From Zoogloeaceae bacterium (GTDB lineage Bacteria > Pseudomonadota > Gammaproteobacteria > Burkholderiales > Rhodocyclaceae), in NCBI GenBank assembly GCA_031271025.1, contig JAISWQ010000171.1:1-39744 (forward strand): a stretch of 39,744 nt of DNA. The letters run 5' to 3'. Every line of letters begins with the position of its first letter. Position 1 is the stretch's first letter. Below are positions 27,769 through 36,999 of the stretch, piece after piece. The position numbers and the translations under genes are program-made. Below the pieces are notes generated by a model. The model had not been told where the DNA came from. It did no database searches and saw only the letters and a list, made by a program, of their open reading frames with translations.

Positions 27769-29439
27769 ATGCTGCTTCTGCTCACCCTCAAGGATTTCGT
27801 CATCGTCGACCGTCTGGAACTGGAATTTGACGCCGGTTTCGGCACGCTGACCGGCGAGACCGGAGCGGGCAAATCCATTTTGATCGACGCTCTTGCGCTG
27901 GCGCTGGGCGAACGTGCCGACGCGGGCGTGATCCGCGAAGGCAGGGAAAAAACAGAAATCACCGCCACCTTCGACCTCGCGCAAGTCCCGGAAGCGGCCG
28001 CCTGGCTGGCCGGACAGGAGATCGAAAGCGAGGACGGCACGCTCATCCTGCGTCGCGTGCTGGATCGCAGCGGGCGTTCGCGCGCGGCCATCAACGGCGT
28101 GACCGTCACACTCCAGCAACTGCGCGAAGTAGGCGAGTTTTTGGTGGACATTCATGGTCAGCACGCCCACCAGTCACTCTTGCGGGCGGATGCCCAACGC
28201 GAACGGCTGGATGCGCACGGCGATCTCCTCCCCCTTGCGCGCGAAGTTGCCGCTGCTTGGAAAACCTGGAAACAGGCGGAAAAACAGTTGGCGGCAGCAC
28301 AGACCGCGGGCGAAGCCAACGCCTCCGAGCGGGAAAGGCTCGTCTGGCAGCTTGAGGAAGGCGCGGCGCTCAATCTTGCCGCCGACGAGTGGCCGGAACT
28401 GGAAGCCGAACAACGTCGGCTCTCGCACGCAGCCGGTCTGATCGAAGATGCGCAATGCGCGCTCGCGGCACTGGCCGACGAGGATGCTTCCTGTGTGGCG
28501 CAGGTGAGTCAGGCGCTGGTACGGGTAGAAGCCATGGCCGCCGTCGATACGGCACTTGCCGAAACCGCCGGACTGCTCGCTTCGGTCGAGGCCGAACTCA
28601 CCGAGGCGGTTTCCGGCCTGCGCCGCTATGCCGACCATCTGGAACTGGACCCGGCCCGTCTTGCGGAAGTCGATGCCCGCATGTCCGCCATTCTCTCCTT
28701 TGCCCGTAAATACCGGACGGAACCGGAAGCCATTCCGGCGCGCATGGCCGAATGGCAAACCCGGCTGGAGGGTCTGGCCGCAGCGGCGGATGTCGCCAGC
28801 CTGCAACAACAGGTGGAAGCGGAAGCCGCGCGCTGGCGGGCGCTGGCGACGCGCCTTTCCGCTGGACGCCAAAAGGCGGGCAAGGCGCTTTCCGCCGCCG
28901 TCAGCGAACAGATGCGCGCGCTTGCCCTGGCCAACGGCCGTTTTGAAGTGGCGCTCATTCCCGTGGCAGGGGGCGCGGCTTTCGGACTGGAACAGGTGGA
29001 GTTTCGCATCGCCGGTCTTGCGCAGCAGGAGGCGCGTCCGCTCGTCAAAGTGGCCTCCGGCGGCGAACTCTCACGGATCAGTCTGGCCTTGCAGGTGGTC
29101 ACGGCACAGAACGCCAGCGTGCCAACCCTCATTTTCGACGAAGTGGATGTGGGCATAGGGGGCGGCGTGGCGGAAATCGTCGGACGCCTGCTGGCGCGGC
29201 TGGGCGCAGAGCGCCAGGTGTTGTGCGTCACCCATCTGCCCCAGGTCGCCGCCTGCGCCCGCTGGCACTGGCAGGTCAGAAAGTATATCGCGGCGGGTCT
29301 CGTCAGCAGCCACATCGAGACGTTGGACGACAACGCGCGCGTGGAAGAAATCGCCCGAATGCTGGGCGGCGTCGACCTCACCGCCACCACCCGCCAACAC
29401 GCGCGGGAAATGTTGGCGGGCGCCGCGCATCACACATGA
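27769..29439 (+). CDS. recN: DNA repair ATPase RecN
   Basis: RecN is an SMC-like ATPase used in double-strand break repair. The 556-residue product has the Walker A motif GETGAGKS at 29-36, the ATP-domain stretch DIHGQHAHQSLL and a long coiled-coil middle rich in Glu, Ala and Arg. The C-terminal ATPase half has the signature KVASGGELSRISLAL, the Walker B FDEVDVGIGGG and the VTHLPQVAA block. Length and domain order are normal. Confidence 0.96.
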   Translation: MLLLLTLKDFVIVDRLELEFDAGFGTLTGETGAGKSILIDALALALGERADAGVIREGREKTEITATFDLAQVPEAAAWLAGQEIESEDGTLILRRVLDRSGRSRAAINGVTVTLQQLREVGEFLVDIHGQHAHQSLLRADAQRERLDAHGDLLPLAREVAAAWKTWKQAEKQLAAAQTAGEANASERERLVWQLEEGAALNLAADEWPELEAEQRRLSHAAGLIEDAQCALAALADEDASCVAQVSQALVRVEAMAAVDTALAETAGLLASVEAELTEAVSGLRRYADHLELDPARLAEVDARMSAILSFARKYRTEPEAIPARMAEWQTRLEGLAAAADVASLQQQVEAEAARWRALATRLSAGRQKAGKALSAAVSEQMRALALANGRFEVALIPVAGGAAFGLEQVEFRIAGLAQQEARPLVKVASGGELSRISLALQVVTAQNASVPTLIFDEVDVGIGGGVAEIVGRLLARLGAERQVLCVTHLPQVAACARWHWQVRKYIAAGLVSSHIETLDDNARVEEIARMLGGVDLTATTRQHAREMLAGAAHHT

Positions 29440-29471
29440 ACAAGCGCCCTTGACCCAGGAAAAATGATTCC

Positions 29472-30476
29472 ATGTTTGGTTTTTTGAAACGCAAAGGCGA
29501 AAACGCCGAATCCCCGGCTGTAGCGGAACCCCCCGTTACGGCGCTTGAACAAGTGCCCGCTGAAGTCCCCAGGAGCTGGCGCGAGCGTCTTTTTGGCGGC
29601 CTTGCCCGGACACGGGCGCAACTGGGCGGCCATCTGAAATCCATTTTTGCACGCGGCAAGGTCGATGAAGAACTGCTGGAAGAACTGGAAACGCTGCTGC
29701 TGACCTCCGACGTAGGGCTGGAAGCCACCGAACACCTGATTACCGCCCTGAAACAAAAGGCCAGAGCCGAGAAACCGGAGACGCCGGAAGCCATCCAGCA
29801 GGCGCTGGCCGAGGCCATGACCGCGCTCCTGCAACCTCTGGAAGCGCCGCTGGCCGTCGAGGGACACAGGCCCTTCATCATCATGCTGGCGGGCGTCAAT
29901 GGCGCGGGCAAAACTACCTCTATCGGCAAACTCGCCAGATACTATCAGGCCGAGGGCAAGCGCGTGCTGCTGGCGGCCGGCGACACCTTCCGCGCCGCCG
30001 CGCGCGAACAGCTTCTCGCCTGGGGCGAACGCAATGGCGTGGACGTCATCGCGCAGGAATCCGGCGATCCTGCCGCCGTCGCCTTCGACGCCATTCATGC
30101 CGCCCGCGCCCGCGACATCGACGTGGTTCTGATCGACACCGCCGGACGTCTGCCGACCCAGCTTCATCTCATGGAAGAAATCGCCAAGGTGCGCCGCGTG
30201 ATCCAGAAGGCCGACCCCAGCGCTCCGCACGAAGTCCTGCTGGTGCTGGACGCCAACATCGGCCAGAACGCGCTCGCGCAGGTCAAGGCTTTTGACAAGG
30301 CGGCAGGCGTAACCGGCCTCGTCCTCACCAAACTGGACGGCACCGCCAGGGGTGGGGTTGTAGCCGCCATCGCGCGGCAATGCCCCAGGCCGATACGCTT
30401 TATCGGCGTTGGCGAGGGCATTGACGATTTGCGTCCCTTTGTGGCCCGCGATTTTGTGGATGCCATTTTTGCATGA
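29472..30476 (+). CDS. ftsY: Signal recognition particle receptor FtsY
   Basis: FtsY docks the signal recognition particle with its nascent chain at the inner membrane. The 334-residue product has a short acidic, proline-rich A domain (1 to about 35), the helical N domain, and the GTPase G domain. G-domain motifs are GVNGAGKTT (141-149), AAGDTFRAAAREQL, DTAGRLP and TKLDGTARGG. The A domain is much shorter than in E. coli, as in many bacteria. The stop overlaps the ftsE start. Confidence 0.96.
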   Translation: MFGFLKRKGENAESPAVAEPPVTALEQVPAEVPRSWRERLFGGLARTRAQLGGHLKSIFARGKVDEELLEELETLLLTSDVGLEATEHLITALKQKARAEKPETPEAIQQALAEAMTALLQPLEAPLAVEGHRPFIIMLAGVNGAGKTTSIGKLARYYQAEGKRVLLAAGDTFRAAAREQLLAWGERNGVDVIAQESGDPAAVAFDAIHAARARDIDVVLIDTAGRLPTQLHLMEEIAKVRRVIQKADPSAPHEVLLVLDANIGQNALAQVKAFDKAAGVTGLVLTKLDGTARGGVVAAIARQCPRPIRFIGVGEGIDDLRPFVARDFVDAIFA

Positions 30477-31126
30477 ACATGATCGTCGCAACCCGCCTGA
30501 CCAAGCGTTATGACGCCTATGAGGCTGTGCGTGACCTCAATCTGGAAATCGCCAGCGGCGACATGGCGGCGATCAGCGGACATTCGGGCGCGGGCAAGAC
30601 CACGCTCCTGAAGCTGCTGGGCGCGGTGGAGCGCCCGACGTCCGGCGGCCTCATTGTCAACGGGCAAAATCTGCTGGCACTGGGACGGCGGGCGCTGCCT
30701 TACCTGCGCCGCAGCCTGGGGCTGGTGTTTCAGGATCAGAAGCTGCTTTTTGACCGTTCGGCACTGGATAATGTTCGTCTGCCGCTGGACATCATCGGTC
30801 TGCCGCCGCGCGAAGCCAGCCGCCGCGCCCGCGCCGCGCTCGACAAGGTGGGTCTTCTGGAACGGGAAAAGGCCAGGCCGATTGCACTTTCCGGCGGCGA
30901 GCAACAGCGTCTGGCCATCGCTCGCGCGGTGGTCAACCGTCCCACGCTGCTGCTGGCGGACGAGCCGACCGCCAATCTGGACGCGGACGCCGCGCGGCAG
31001 GTGCTGGAACTTTTCGCAGCCTTCAATCAGGTGGGCGTCACCGTGGTCATTGCAACCCACGCGCCGCAAACGATTCCGCACCCCACCCGTCTCATCGTGC
31101 TTGACCACGGCAGGATTGCCCCATGA
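30473..31126 (+). CDS. ftsE: Cell division ABC ATPase FtsE
   Basis: FtsE with FtsX forms an ABC-type complex that links septal division to activation of peptidoglycan hydrolases. The 217-residue product has Walker A GHSGAGKT at 36-43, the Q-loop LVFQDQKLL, the signature LSGGEQQR and Walker [13 protein letters not shown], and a switch His in VVIATHAP. Length is normal. It overlaps ftsY and ftsX by four bases each. Confidence 0.95.
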   Translation: MNMIVATRLTKRYDAYEAVRDLNLEIASGDMAAISGHSGAGKTTLLKLLGAVERPTSGGLIVNGQNLLALGRRALPYLRRSLGLVFQDQKLLFDRSALDNVRLPLDIIGLPPREASRRARAALDKVGLLEREKARPIALSGGEQQRLAIARAVVNRPTLLLADEPTANLDADAARQVLELFAAFNQVGVTVVIATHAPQTIPHPTRLIVLDHGRIAP

Positions 31127-32025
31127 AAAGCTGGCTGCGACAACATTCCGCCGCGTTTCTGCGCGCCCTCAAACGGTTGCGGCAAGCGCCGCTCAATACC
31201 CTGCTTTCGCTGGTTGTCATCGGCATCGCCATGACCTTGCCCGCCGCCGGTTACGTCTTTCTGGAAAACGCGAAAACCTTGGGGGAAAGCGCGGCAGGCA
31301 CGCAACAGATCAGCCTTTTTCTGGACATGGACGCCAGAGCCGCAACCGTCAAGACAGTGGAGCGCGAACTGGAAATCCTCGTGCCCGGACAATGGCGTTT
31401 CGTGCCGCGCGCGGCGGCGCTGGAACATCTGCAAGCCGATGCCGATCTTGCCGACATCGTTGCGGGCTTGCCGGAAAATCCCCTGCCCGACGCCTTTATC
31501 CTGGAACCCGCCCACATTGCTCCCGATGAACTGGAAGCCTTGCGCGCGCGCCTTGCCCGCCTGCCCGGCGTTGCCCATGCGCAACTGGATTCTGCCTGGG
31601 TCGAGCGTTTTGCTGCTTTCCTCGCTCTGGGACGCCTCATGGTGAGCCTGCTGGCCACCGTGTTCGCGGTGGGGCTGATTGCCGTCACCTTCAATACCAT
31701 CCGCCTGCAAGTGCTGGCGCAACAAGCGGAAATCGAAGTCGCGCGCCTGATTGGCGCGACCACGGCCTTCGTCCGCCGTCCCTTCTACTATGTCGGCCTG
31801 TTGCAGGGCGGACTGGGGGGACTCGCCGCAGGCGTGCTCCTCACGCTGGGTCTGGACGCCCTGCAAACGCCGATCGCGCGCCTGGCGGCGCTCTACGGCA
31901 GTCATTTTTCCCTCGCGGGTCTTTCCCCCCTGCAATTCGCCCTTCTCCCCGCCATAGGCGCGGCACTGGGCTGGATCGGCGCGCAACTCTCCGTCAGCCT
32001 CGCGCTCAGAAGCCATTTGGCGTAA
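31123..32025 (+). CDS. ftsX: Cell division permease FtsX
   Basis: FtsX is the membrane partner of FtsE. The 300-residue product has a cytoplasmic N-terminus and a first membrane helix near residues 24-46. A periplasmic domain of about 120 residues follows (SLFLDMDARAATVKTVERELE, the segment that senses hydrolase activators such as EnvC), then three more helices (LMVSLLATVFAVGLIAVTFNT, the block after ATTAFVRRPFYYVGLLQGGL, and the C-terminal LLPAIGAALGWIGAQL). The EVARLIGAT motif is typical of the FtsX permease fold. Confidence 0.95.
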   Translation: MKSWLRQHSAAFLRALKRLRQAPLNTLLSLVVIGIAMTLPAAGYVFLENAKTLGESAAGTQQISLFLDMDARAATVKTVERELEILVPGQWRFVPRAAALEHLQADADLADIVAGLPENPLPDAFILEPAHIAPDELEALRARLARLPGVAHAQLDSAWVERFAAFLALGRLMVSLLATVFAVGLIAVTFNTIRLQVLAQQAEIEVARLIGATTAFVRRPFYYVGLLQGGLGGLAAGVLLTLGLDALQTPIARLAALYGSHFSLAGLSPLQFALLPAIGAALGWIGAQLSVSLALRSHLA

Positions 32026-32062
32026 AACCAACAACGTTCAAGGTAAGGGTTTGGGCTGCACA

Positions 32063-32700
32063 TCATTTCAACTCGAAGTCCCGACCAAAGAATGTTGTCT
32101 TGAATAGGCAAAACTGAATTTTTGAAGTACCAAGTTCAGGATGCTGCTTGGCAACACCGGACAAGTAGCCGTTAAAGGTTTCCCGGTCTTCCGGGTAATA
32201 CCGCCAGAGCGTTGGTTCTTTGAAGCAGTCCAAGTAGAAATGTCCGCTATACACCACCTCACCTGGACCGACAACAAAGGAACAGCCCTCAGGCCGACCA
32301 GCGTTTTGCTGGCTCAATCCCACATGAACATCACGCGCGAGCTGCTTTGGGGCGCCAATTCCAGCGTCCGGCGTTGTTCTACGCCCTGATAGCGCGCCTT
32401 GAGTTCATAGGTACCGGCGGCAGCAACATCCAGATGCCCCAGAGGCCCGCATTTTTTTTCTTCCATCAGGGGCTTGCCCGCGTTGATGATCTGTGTTTCC
32501 ACGCCGGACAGGTAGCGGGCATCTTTGGAGACATAGAGAATCAACAGGGTGTGTGCTTTTTCCTCCGCCATCATCCGGGTAAAGGAATTTTGATTTTCTC
32601 CACCACATACTAGCCGCACTGTTTGCGCGGCAACAGAACCTGATGTCAGCAGGATCGTGCCGGAAAGCAGGAGACCGCTGACTACGCAACGTGAACACAT
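32063..32700 (-). pseudogene. Secreted protein of unknown function, apparently split by a one-base deletion
   Basis: Two open frames overlap by ten bases here. The first (32700-32314, 128 residues) starts with a clear signal peptide ending near AAQ (MCSRCVVSGLLLSGTILLTS...). It continues as a beta-rich domain (AAGTYELKARYQGVEQRRTL) and stops after MFMWD. The second (to 32063) has no ribosome binding site of its own and reads PEGCSFVVGPGEVVYSGHFYLDC and LWRYYPEDRETFNGYL. Adding one G in the GGG near 32320 joins them into a coherent exported protein of about 213 residues. I do not recognise the family. The start has GGGGGA nine bases upstream. It lies between ftsX and rpoH and faces ftsX. A true pair of overlapping genes cannot be excluded. 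Confidence 0.6.
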
Positions 32701-32802
32701 GATATTTCCCCCTGAATGATGAAGTTATGATTTTAACAGCAACTCACCGTACTACAGAGATTATCGAGCCAGCGAGGATGCAATTGAAAGTGGCGGGAAT
32801 TT

Positions 32803-32855
32803 CGTTGTTGCGAGGAGCAAAGCGACGAAGCAATCCAGAAAATGCATGGATTGCC
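32803..32855. repeat. Partial palindromic repeat downstream of rpoH
   Basis: TTGCGAGGAGCAAAGCGACG and the arms GCAATCCA (32830-32837) and TGGATTGC (32847-32854) match the family at 236-380. The outer right arm is missing. On the - strand the hairpin lies 60 bases after the rpoH stop and might aid termination. Confidence 0.6.
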
Positions 32856-32913
32856 ATGGCGCTGCAGATGTCGCCAACGTTGCACGCGCTGCCCTGTTTC
32901 CCATTCTGTGGAT

Positions 32914-33828
32914 TCATCCTCGGAAATCCTGAACAGGTTCCAATATCGCTTCGGGCGACTTTTGCGAGAGGCTCAAGAGGGTGCGCATTTTGCTGAGCGC
33001 CTTGGTTTCGATCTGGCGGATGCGTTCGGCGGAAACACCAAATTCAGCGGCGAGGTCATGCAAGGTGACCGTTTCGCCTTCGTCTGCAAGCCAGCGCGCT
33101 TCGACGATACGGCGGCTGCGCGCGTCCAGTCCTTCCAGCGCGCGGTGCAGTCCTTCGTTTTGCAGGCGCAGATAGGCGCGCTCTTCGATCACACGGGTGG
33201 GTTCATGGGCAAAATCGGCGAGGTAATCAATGGGAGCAAAGGTATCGCCATCTTCATCCGGACTGCCTTCCAGTACCAGCTCATGCCCGGAAAGACGGGT
33301 TTCCATTTCCGTTACTTCTTTCGGCTTGACGCCCAGAGTCTCGGCGATATGGCGCGTCTGCGCGCGGGAAAGGCTGGAAGTTTCGCCCGCGAGGCGGTTT
33401 TTCAGGCTGCGCAAATTGAAAAAGAGTTTACGCTGCGCCTTGGTGGTCGCTACTTTTACCAGCCGCCAGTTTTTGACGATGTATTCGTGGATTTCCGCCT
33501 TGATCCAGTGGATGGCAAAGGAAACAAGGCGCACGCCCCGTTCCGGATCAAAGCGTTTGACGGCCTTCATCAGTCCGATATTGCCTTCCTGAATCAGATC
33601 GGCGTGCGGCAGACCATAGCCCAGATAGCCGCGCGCGACGGCGACTACCAGCCGCAAATGGGAAAGCACGAGTTTGCGGGCGGCCTCAAGGTCGCCTTCC
33701 GCGTGAAAGCTGCGGGCGAGACGGAATTCTTCCTCCTCGCTCAACATGGGCATCCGATAAGCTGTCTGGATGTAGGCATCCAGATTGCCAACGGAAGAAG
33801 GAAGCGGAAAAGCCAGGGTATTGTGCAT
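32914..33828 (-). CDS. rpoH: Heat-shock sigma factor RpoH (sigma-32)
   Basis: RpoH directs RNA polymerase to heat-shock promoters. The 304-residue product has region 2 (LVLSHLRLVVAVARGYLGYG, LIQEGNIGLMKAVKRFDPERG, VSFAIHWIKAEIHEYIV), the RpoH box QRKLFFNLR that separates it from RpoD and RpoS, and region 4 (LHDLAAEFGVSAERIRQIETKAL). ATG 33828 with GGAGG at good spacing is chosen; the frame is open 15 codons upstream over the promoter. A CIRCE operator covers the promoter, so HrcA control is likely in addition to the usual post-transcriptional control. In E. coli rpoH follows ftsYEX on the same strand; here it is inverted. Confidence 0.96.
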   Translation of the reverse strand: MHNTLAFPLPSSVGNLDAYIQTAYRMPMLSEEEEFRLARSFHAEGDLEAARKLVLSHLRLVVAVARGYLGYGLPHADLIQEGNIGLMKAVKRFDPERGVRLVSFAIHWIKAEIHEYIVKNWRLVKVATTKAQRKLFFNLRSLKNRLAGETSSLSRAQTRHIAETLGVKPKEVTEMETRLSGHELVLEGSPDEDGDTFAPIDYLADFAHEPTRVIEERAYLRLQNEGLHRALEGLDARSRRIVEARWLADEGETVTLHDLAAEFGVSAERIRQIETKALSKMRTLLSLSQKSPEAILEPVQDFRG

Positions 33829-33859
33829 GTGAAAGCCTCCTGAATACAGTCGATGCCAT

Positions 33860-33889
33860 ATTTTAGCACTCACATGCGGAGAGTGCTAA
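33860..33889 (-). promoter_or_regulatory. CIRCE operator (33863-33889) overlapping the rpoH promoter
   Basis: TTAGCACTC (33863-33871), nine bases, then GAGTGCTAA (33881-33889) is a perfect CIRCE element, the binding site of the heat-shock repressor HrcA. On the - strand TTAGCA (33889-33884) and TAAAAT (33865-33860), 18 bases apart, form a sigma-70-type promoter inside the operator. HrcA binding would block it directly. Confidence 0.9.
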
Positions 33890-33959
33890 CAACGAAGCGT
33901 ATAGAGAATGCAACCCAAAGTGGCGGTTTTTGTTTCAGGTGAAACGCATTTGGGGCTGG

Positions 33960-35258
33960 TCAGTTTGCCTCGCCTGCTTGCAGCGCCGCAAACGCGGTAT
34001 CGGCGGCGGCGAGGGTCGTGTCGATGTCGGCTTCCGTATGGGCGGCGGAGACGAAACCGGCCTCGAAGGCGGAGGGGGCGAAATAGTGCCCTGCCGCCAG
34101 CATGGCGTGGAAGAAGCGGCTGAAGGCTGCCGTGTCGGCGCGCATGACTTCCGCGAAGTTGCCGGGGATTTCCGGGGTGAAATAAAGGCCGAACATGCCG
34201 CCGACGGCCTGGGCGGAAAAAGCTACGCCGTGGCGTGCCGCCGACTGGCTGAGACCGTCGGTGAGCTGTGCGGTCAGTTTGCCCAGGCGCTCATAAAATC
34301 CTGGTTCCTGAATCAGGCGCAGGGTGGAAAGTCCCGCCGCGACGGCCACCGGGTTGCCGGAGAGGGTACCCGCCTGATAGACGGAGCCAAGCGGCGCGAT
34401 GTTTTCCATGATTTCACGCCTGCCGCCGAAGGCCGCGAGCGGCATGCCGCCGCCGATGACCTTGCCGAAGGTGGAAAGATCGGGCGTGATGCCGAATAGC
34501 CCCTGGGCAGAGCGCGCGCCAACGCGGAAGCCGGTCATCACTTCGTCGAAAATCAGGACCGCGCCGTGTTGGTGGGTCAGTGCCCGAAGCTGGGCGTGAA
34601 ATTCCGCCTGCGGACGAATGAGGTTCATGTTGCCCGCGATGGGTTCCACGATGACGGCGGCGATTTTGTCGCCATGCTGGACAAAGGCGTCGGCAAGCGC
34701 CTGCGGGTCGTTGTAGGGCAAGACCAGCGTGTGTTTGACGACATCCGCCGGAACGCCGGAAGAGGAGGGGTTGCCGAAGGTCAGAAGGCCGGAACCGGCC
34801 TTGACCAGCAGGCTGTCGCTGTGTCCGTGGTAACAGCCTTCAAATTTCACCAGAAGGTCGCGCCCGGTATGGCCGCGCGCCAGGCGGATGGCGCTCATCG
34901 TCGCCTCGGTGCCGGAGGAAACCAGACGCACCATTTCCAGCGCGGGCACGAGGCGGCAGAGGGTTTCCGCCAATTCGACTTCCGCCGCGATGGGTGCGCC
35001 AAAGGAAAGCCCGTCGGCCGCGGCGTTCTGCACGGCGGCGATGACTTCCGGGTGGGCGTGACCGAGAATCATGGGGCCCCAGGAGCCGACATAATCCAGA
35101 TAGGTCTTGCCTTCCGCGTCCGTGATTCGCGCGCCTTGTCCCCTGGCGATGAAGGGCGGTGTGCCGCCGACCGAGCGAAAGGCGCGCACCGGCGAATTGA
35201 CCCCGCCGGGAATATGGCGCTGGGCGCGTTCAAAAAGCATCTGGTTTTGTGTGGTCAT
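33960..35258 (-). CDS. hemL: Glutamate-1-semialdehyde 2,1-aminomutase
   Basis: HemL makes 5-aminolevulinate from glutamate-1-semialdehyde in the C5 route of tetrapyrrole synthesis. The 432-residue PLP enzyme begins with [19 protein letters not shown], has [17 protein letters not shown], the metal-free PLP site [10 protein letters not shown] and [12 protein letters not shown] with Lys266 as the Schiff base lysine. Length is normal. The start overlaps the thiE stop by four bases, so the two are co-transcribed. Confidence 0.97.
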   Translation of the reverse strand: MTTQNQMLFERAQRHIPGGVNSPVRAFRSVGGTPPFIARGQGARITDAEGKTYLDYVGSWGPMILGHAHPEVIAAVQNAAADGLSFGAPIAAEVELAETLCRLVPALEMVRLVSSGTEATMSAIRLARGHTGRDLLVKFEGCYHGHSDSLLVKAGSGLLTFGNPSSSGVPADVVKHTLVLPYNDPQALADAFVQHGDKIAAVIVEPIAGNMNLIRPQAEFHAQLRALTHQHGAVLIFDEVMTGFRVGARSAQGLFGITPDLSTFGKVIGGGMPLAAFGGRREIMENIAPLGSVYQAGTLSGNPVAVAAGLSTLRLIQEPGFYERLGKLTAQLTDGLSQSAARHGVAFSAQAVGGMFGLYFTPEIPGNFAEVMRADTAAFSRFFHAMLAAGHYFAPSAFEAGFVSAAHTEADIDTTLAAADTAFAALQAGEAN

Positions 35259-35962
35259 GATGGTTGCGTTTCATTGAAGAGGGATTGATAAGCCCGCGCG
35301 CGCGCCGTGAGGGCGGCGAGCCGGGAAGGAAGCGTTTGGTTGTTCGTGCTGGCGGCAAGGCCGCCAAACAGGTCACTGATGACCGCAACAAGCGTGGCGC
35401 CTGCCGCAATGGTCTGCGGCGCGTTGTCCAGCGTGATGCCGCCGATGGCACAAACGGGAAGCTTCAATTCCGCGCGGGCGCGGGTGAGGAGGGCGAGCGG
35501 CGCGGGCGGCGCTTCCGGTTTCGTGGGCGAGGCGAAGAACGCGCCAAAGGCAAGATAATTCGCGCCTTCCGCCGCAAGCTGGCGGGCGCGCTCAAAATCG
35601 GCGTAACAGGAAACGCCAATGCACGCGGTATCCCCCAGAAAACGGCGGGCGTCGGCAAGGTTGCCATCGTCGCGCCCCAGATGCACGCCGTCCGCGCCGA
35701 TTTCCCACGCGAGCGCCGGGTTGTCGTTTACGATCAGCATGGCTTGGTGGTGATGGCAGAGATTGCGGAGAGCCTGCGCGTTTTTCCGCCGTGTTGGGAG
35801 CGATGCTGTTTTGTCGCGGTATTGCAGCCAGCGACAGCCTCCCGTCAGCACGGCGGCGCAGGCGGCAAGCAGCAGGTCTGGCGGCAGATTCTGCGGGGTG
35901 ATGGCATAAAGGCCATGATTGCGGGAGTGGAAAGGGGAGGGGAGTGATGGCACGTGTGACAA
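35255..35962 (-). CDS. thiE: Thiamine phosphate synthase
   Basis: ThiE joins the pyrimidine and thiazole halves of thiamine. The 235-residue product has [77 protein letters not shown] and [12 protein letters not shown], all typical of the TIM-barrel ThiE family. The start is uncertain: TTG 35962 is the longest, GTG 35953 is also possible, and neither has a clear ribosome binding site. The gene precedes hemL in one message. Confidence 0.93.
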   Translation of the reverse strand: MSHVPSLPSPFHSRNHGLYAITPQNLPPDLLLAACAAVLTGGCRWLQYRDKTASLPTRRKNAQALRNLCHHHQAMLIVNDNPALAWEIGADGVHLGRDDGNLADARRFLGDTACIGVSCYADFERARQLAAEGANYLAFGAFFASPTKPEAPPAPLALLTRARAELKLPVCAIGGITLDNAPQTIAAGATLVAVISDLFGGLAASTNNQTLPSRLAALTARARAYQSLFNETQPS

Positions 35963-35990
35963 GGTCGGGAAAAGTGTTGCACGGTAAGGT

Positions 35991-36020
35991 TTGGCAAGAG
36001 ACCGTGTTATTGGGTAAAAT
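35991..36020 (+). promoter_or_regulatory. Promoter of the pil chemosensory operon
   Basis: TTGGCA (35991-35996) and TAAAAT (36015-36020) are 18 bases apart on the + strand. This predicts a leader of about 160 bases before pilG. No known riboswitch was recognised in that leader. The promoter is divergent from thiE. Confidence 0.6.
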
Positions 36021-36185
36021 CCGAAGGATTCTACCTGAGTGTTTGCCGGACATGAAAGCGTGTCGAGGGCGCAAGGGAGATCGTCTATAGGCGCGCTCCT
36101 TCATTATGGGTTACACTCTCGAACGAAGTCGTTGCCCACATGCGATGTCAATAAACGAACGCACAATTTTGAAAGGGGATAGAAA

Positions 36186-36587
36186 TTGGCTGATACCGCA
36201 CATTTGCAGGGTGTCAAGGTCATGGTGATTGACGACAGCAACACGATACGGCGCAGCGCGGAAATTTTTCTGGTGCAGGCGGGGTGTCAGGTGCTGTTGG
36301 CGGAGGATGGCTTTGAGGCGCTCGCCAAAATTGCCGAGCACAAGCCTGATATCATCTTCTGCGACATCATGATGCCTCGTCTGGATGGTTACCAGACCTG
36401 TGCTCTGATCAAGAAGAATACCCATTTCCGCGATACGCCGGTGGTGATGTTGTCGTCCAAGGATGGTCTTTTCGACCGTGCGCGCGGTCGCATGGTGGGG
36501 TCGGATCAGTATCTGACCAAGCCATTCACCAAAGATAGCCTCCTGCAGACTGTGGGTAGTTTTGTAACCCCGGTGCAGGTAGTCTGA
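36186..36587 (+). CDS. pilG: Twitching motility response regulator PilG
   Basis: PilG is a stand-alone receiver of the Pil-Chp system that promotes type IV pilus extension. The 133-residue product is a single receiver domain with the acidic pair D16-D17, phospho-acceptor Asp60 (IIFCDIMMPRLDGY), Ser in VVMLSSKD and Lys112 in TKPF. The start is TTG 36186, with AAGGGGAT just upstream; no ATG or GTG gives a full domain. It heads the operon pilG-pilH-pilI-pilJ-pilL. Confidence 0.93.
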   Translation: MADTAHLQGVKVMVIDDSNTIRRSAEIFLVQAGCQVLLAEDGFEALAKIAEHKPDIIFCDIMMPRLDGYQTCALIKKNTHFRDTPVVMLSSKDGLFDRARGRMVGSDQYLTKPFTKDSLLQTVGSFVTPVQVV

Positions 36588-36624
36588 TTTTTCTTTTTCC
36601 TGCAATCCAAGGAGTGCATGGCAG

Positions 36625-36990
36625 ATGCCCGTCAAAAAAATACTTGTAGTGGATGACTCCCCCACGGAGCGGTTTTTCCTGAGCGAGGTGCTCGGCAAGA
36701 AAGGCTATACGGTCATTACCGCTGAAAACGGCGATGAGGGTATTGCCAAGGCCAAGGCGGAATTGCCGGATTTGCTGATTGTCGATGTGGTCATGCCGGG
36801 GCTGAACGGCTATCAGGCGACCCGCATCCTGACCCGCGATGAGCAGACCAAACACATCCCGGTGATTCTCTGCACGACCAAGGGTCAGGAAACCGACAAG
36901 ATCTGGGGGATGCGGCAGGGGGCAGTTGATTATCTGGTGAAGCCTGTCAAGCCTGAGCAGCTCCTGCAAAGAATCGCGGACATTCCCTGA
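36625..36990 (+). CDS. pilH: Twitching motility response regulator PilH
   Basis: PilH is the second CheY-like receiver of the Pil-Chp pathway and counteracts PilG in known systems. The 121-residue product begins MPVKKILVVDDSPTERFFL and has phospho-acceptor Asp54 (LLIVDVVMPGLNGYQ), Thr in CTTKGQ and Lys106 in VKPVKP. GGAG lies 11-14 bases before the ATG. It follows pilG by 37 bases. Confidence 0.94.
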   Translation: MPVKKILVVDDSPTERFFLSEVLGKKGYTVITAENGDEGIAKAKAELPDLLIVDVVMPGLNGYQATRILTRDEQTKHIPVILCTTKGQETDKIWGMRQGAVDYLVKPVKPEQLLQRIADIP

Positions 36991-36999
36991 TTGCCCATC

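Noticed and set aside
36052..36090. A 12-codon reading frame in the pilG leader (ATG 36052 to TAG)
   Set aside because: It lacks a ribosome binding site and has no sign of conservation that can be judged here.
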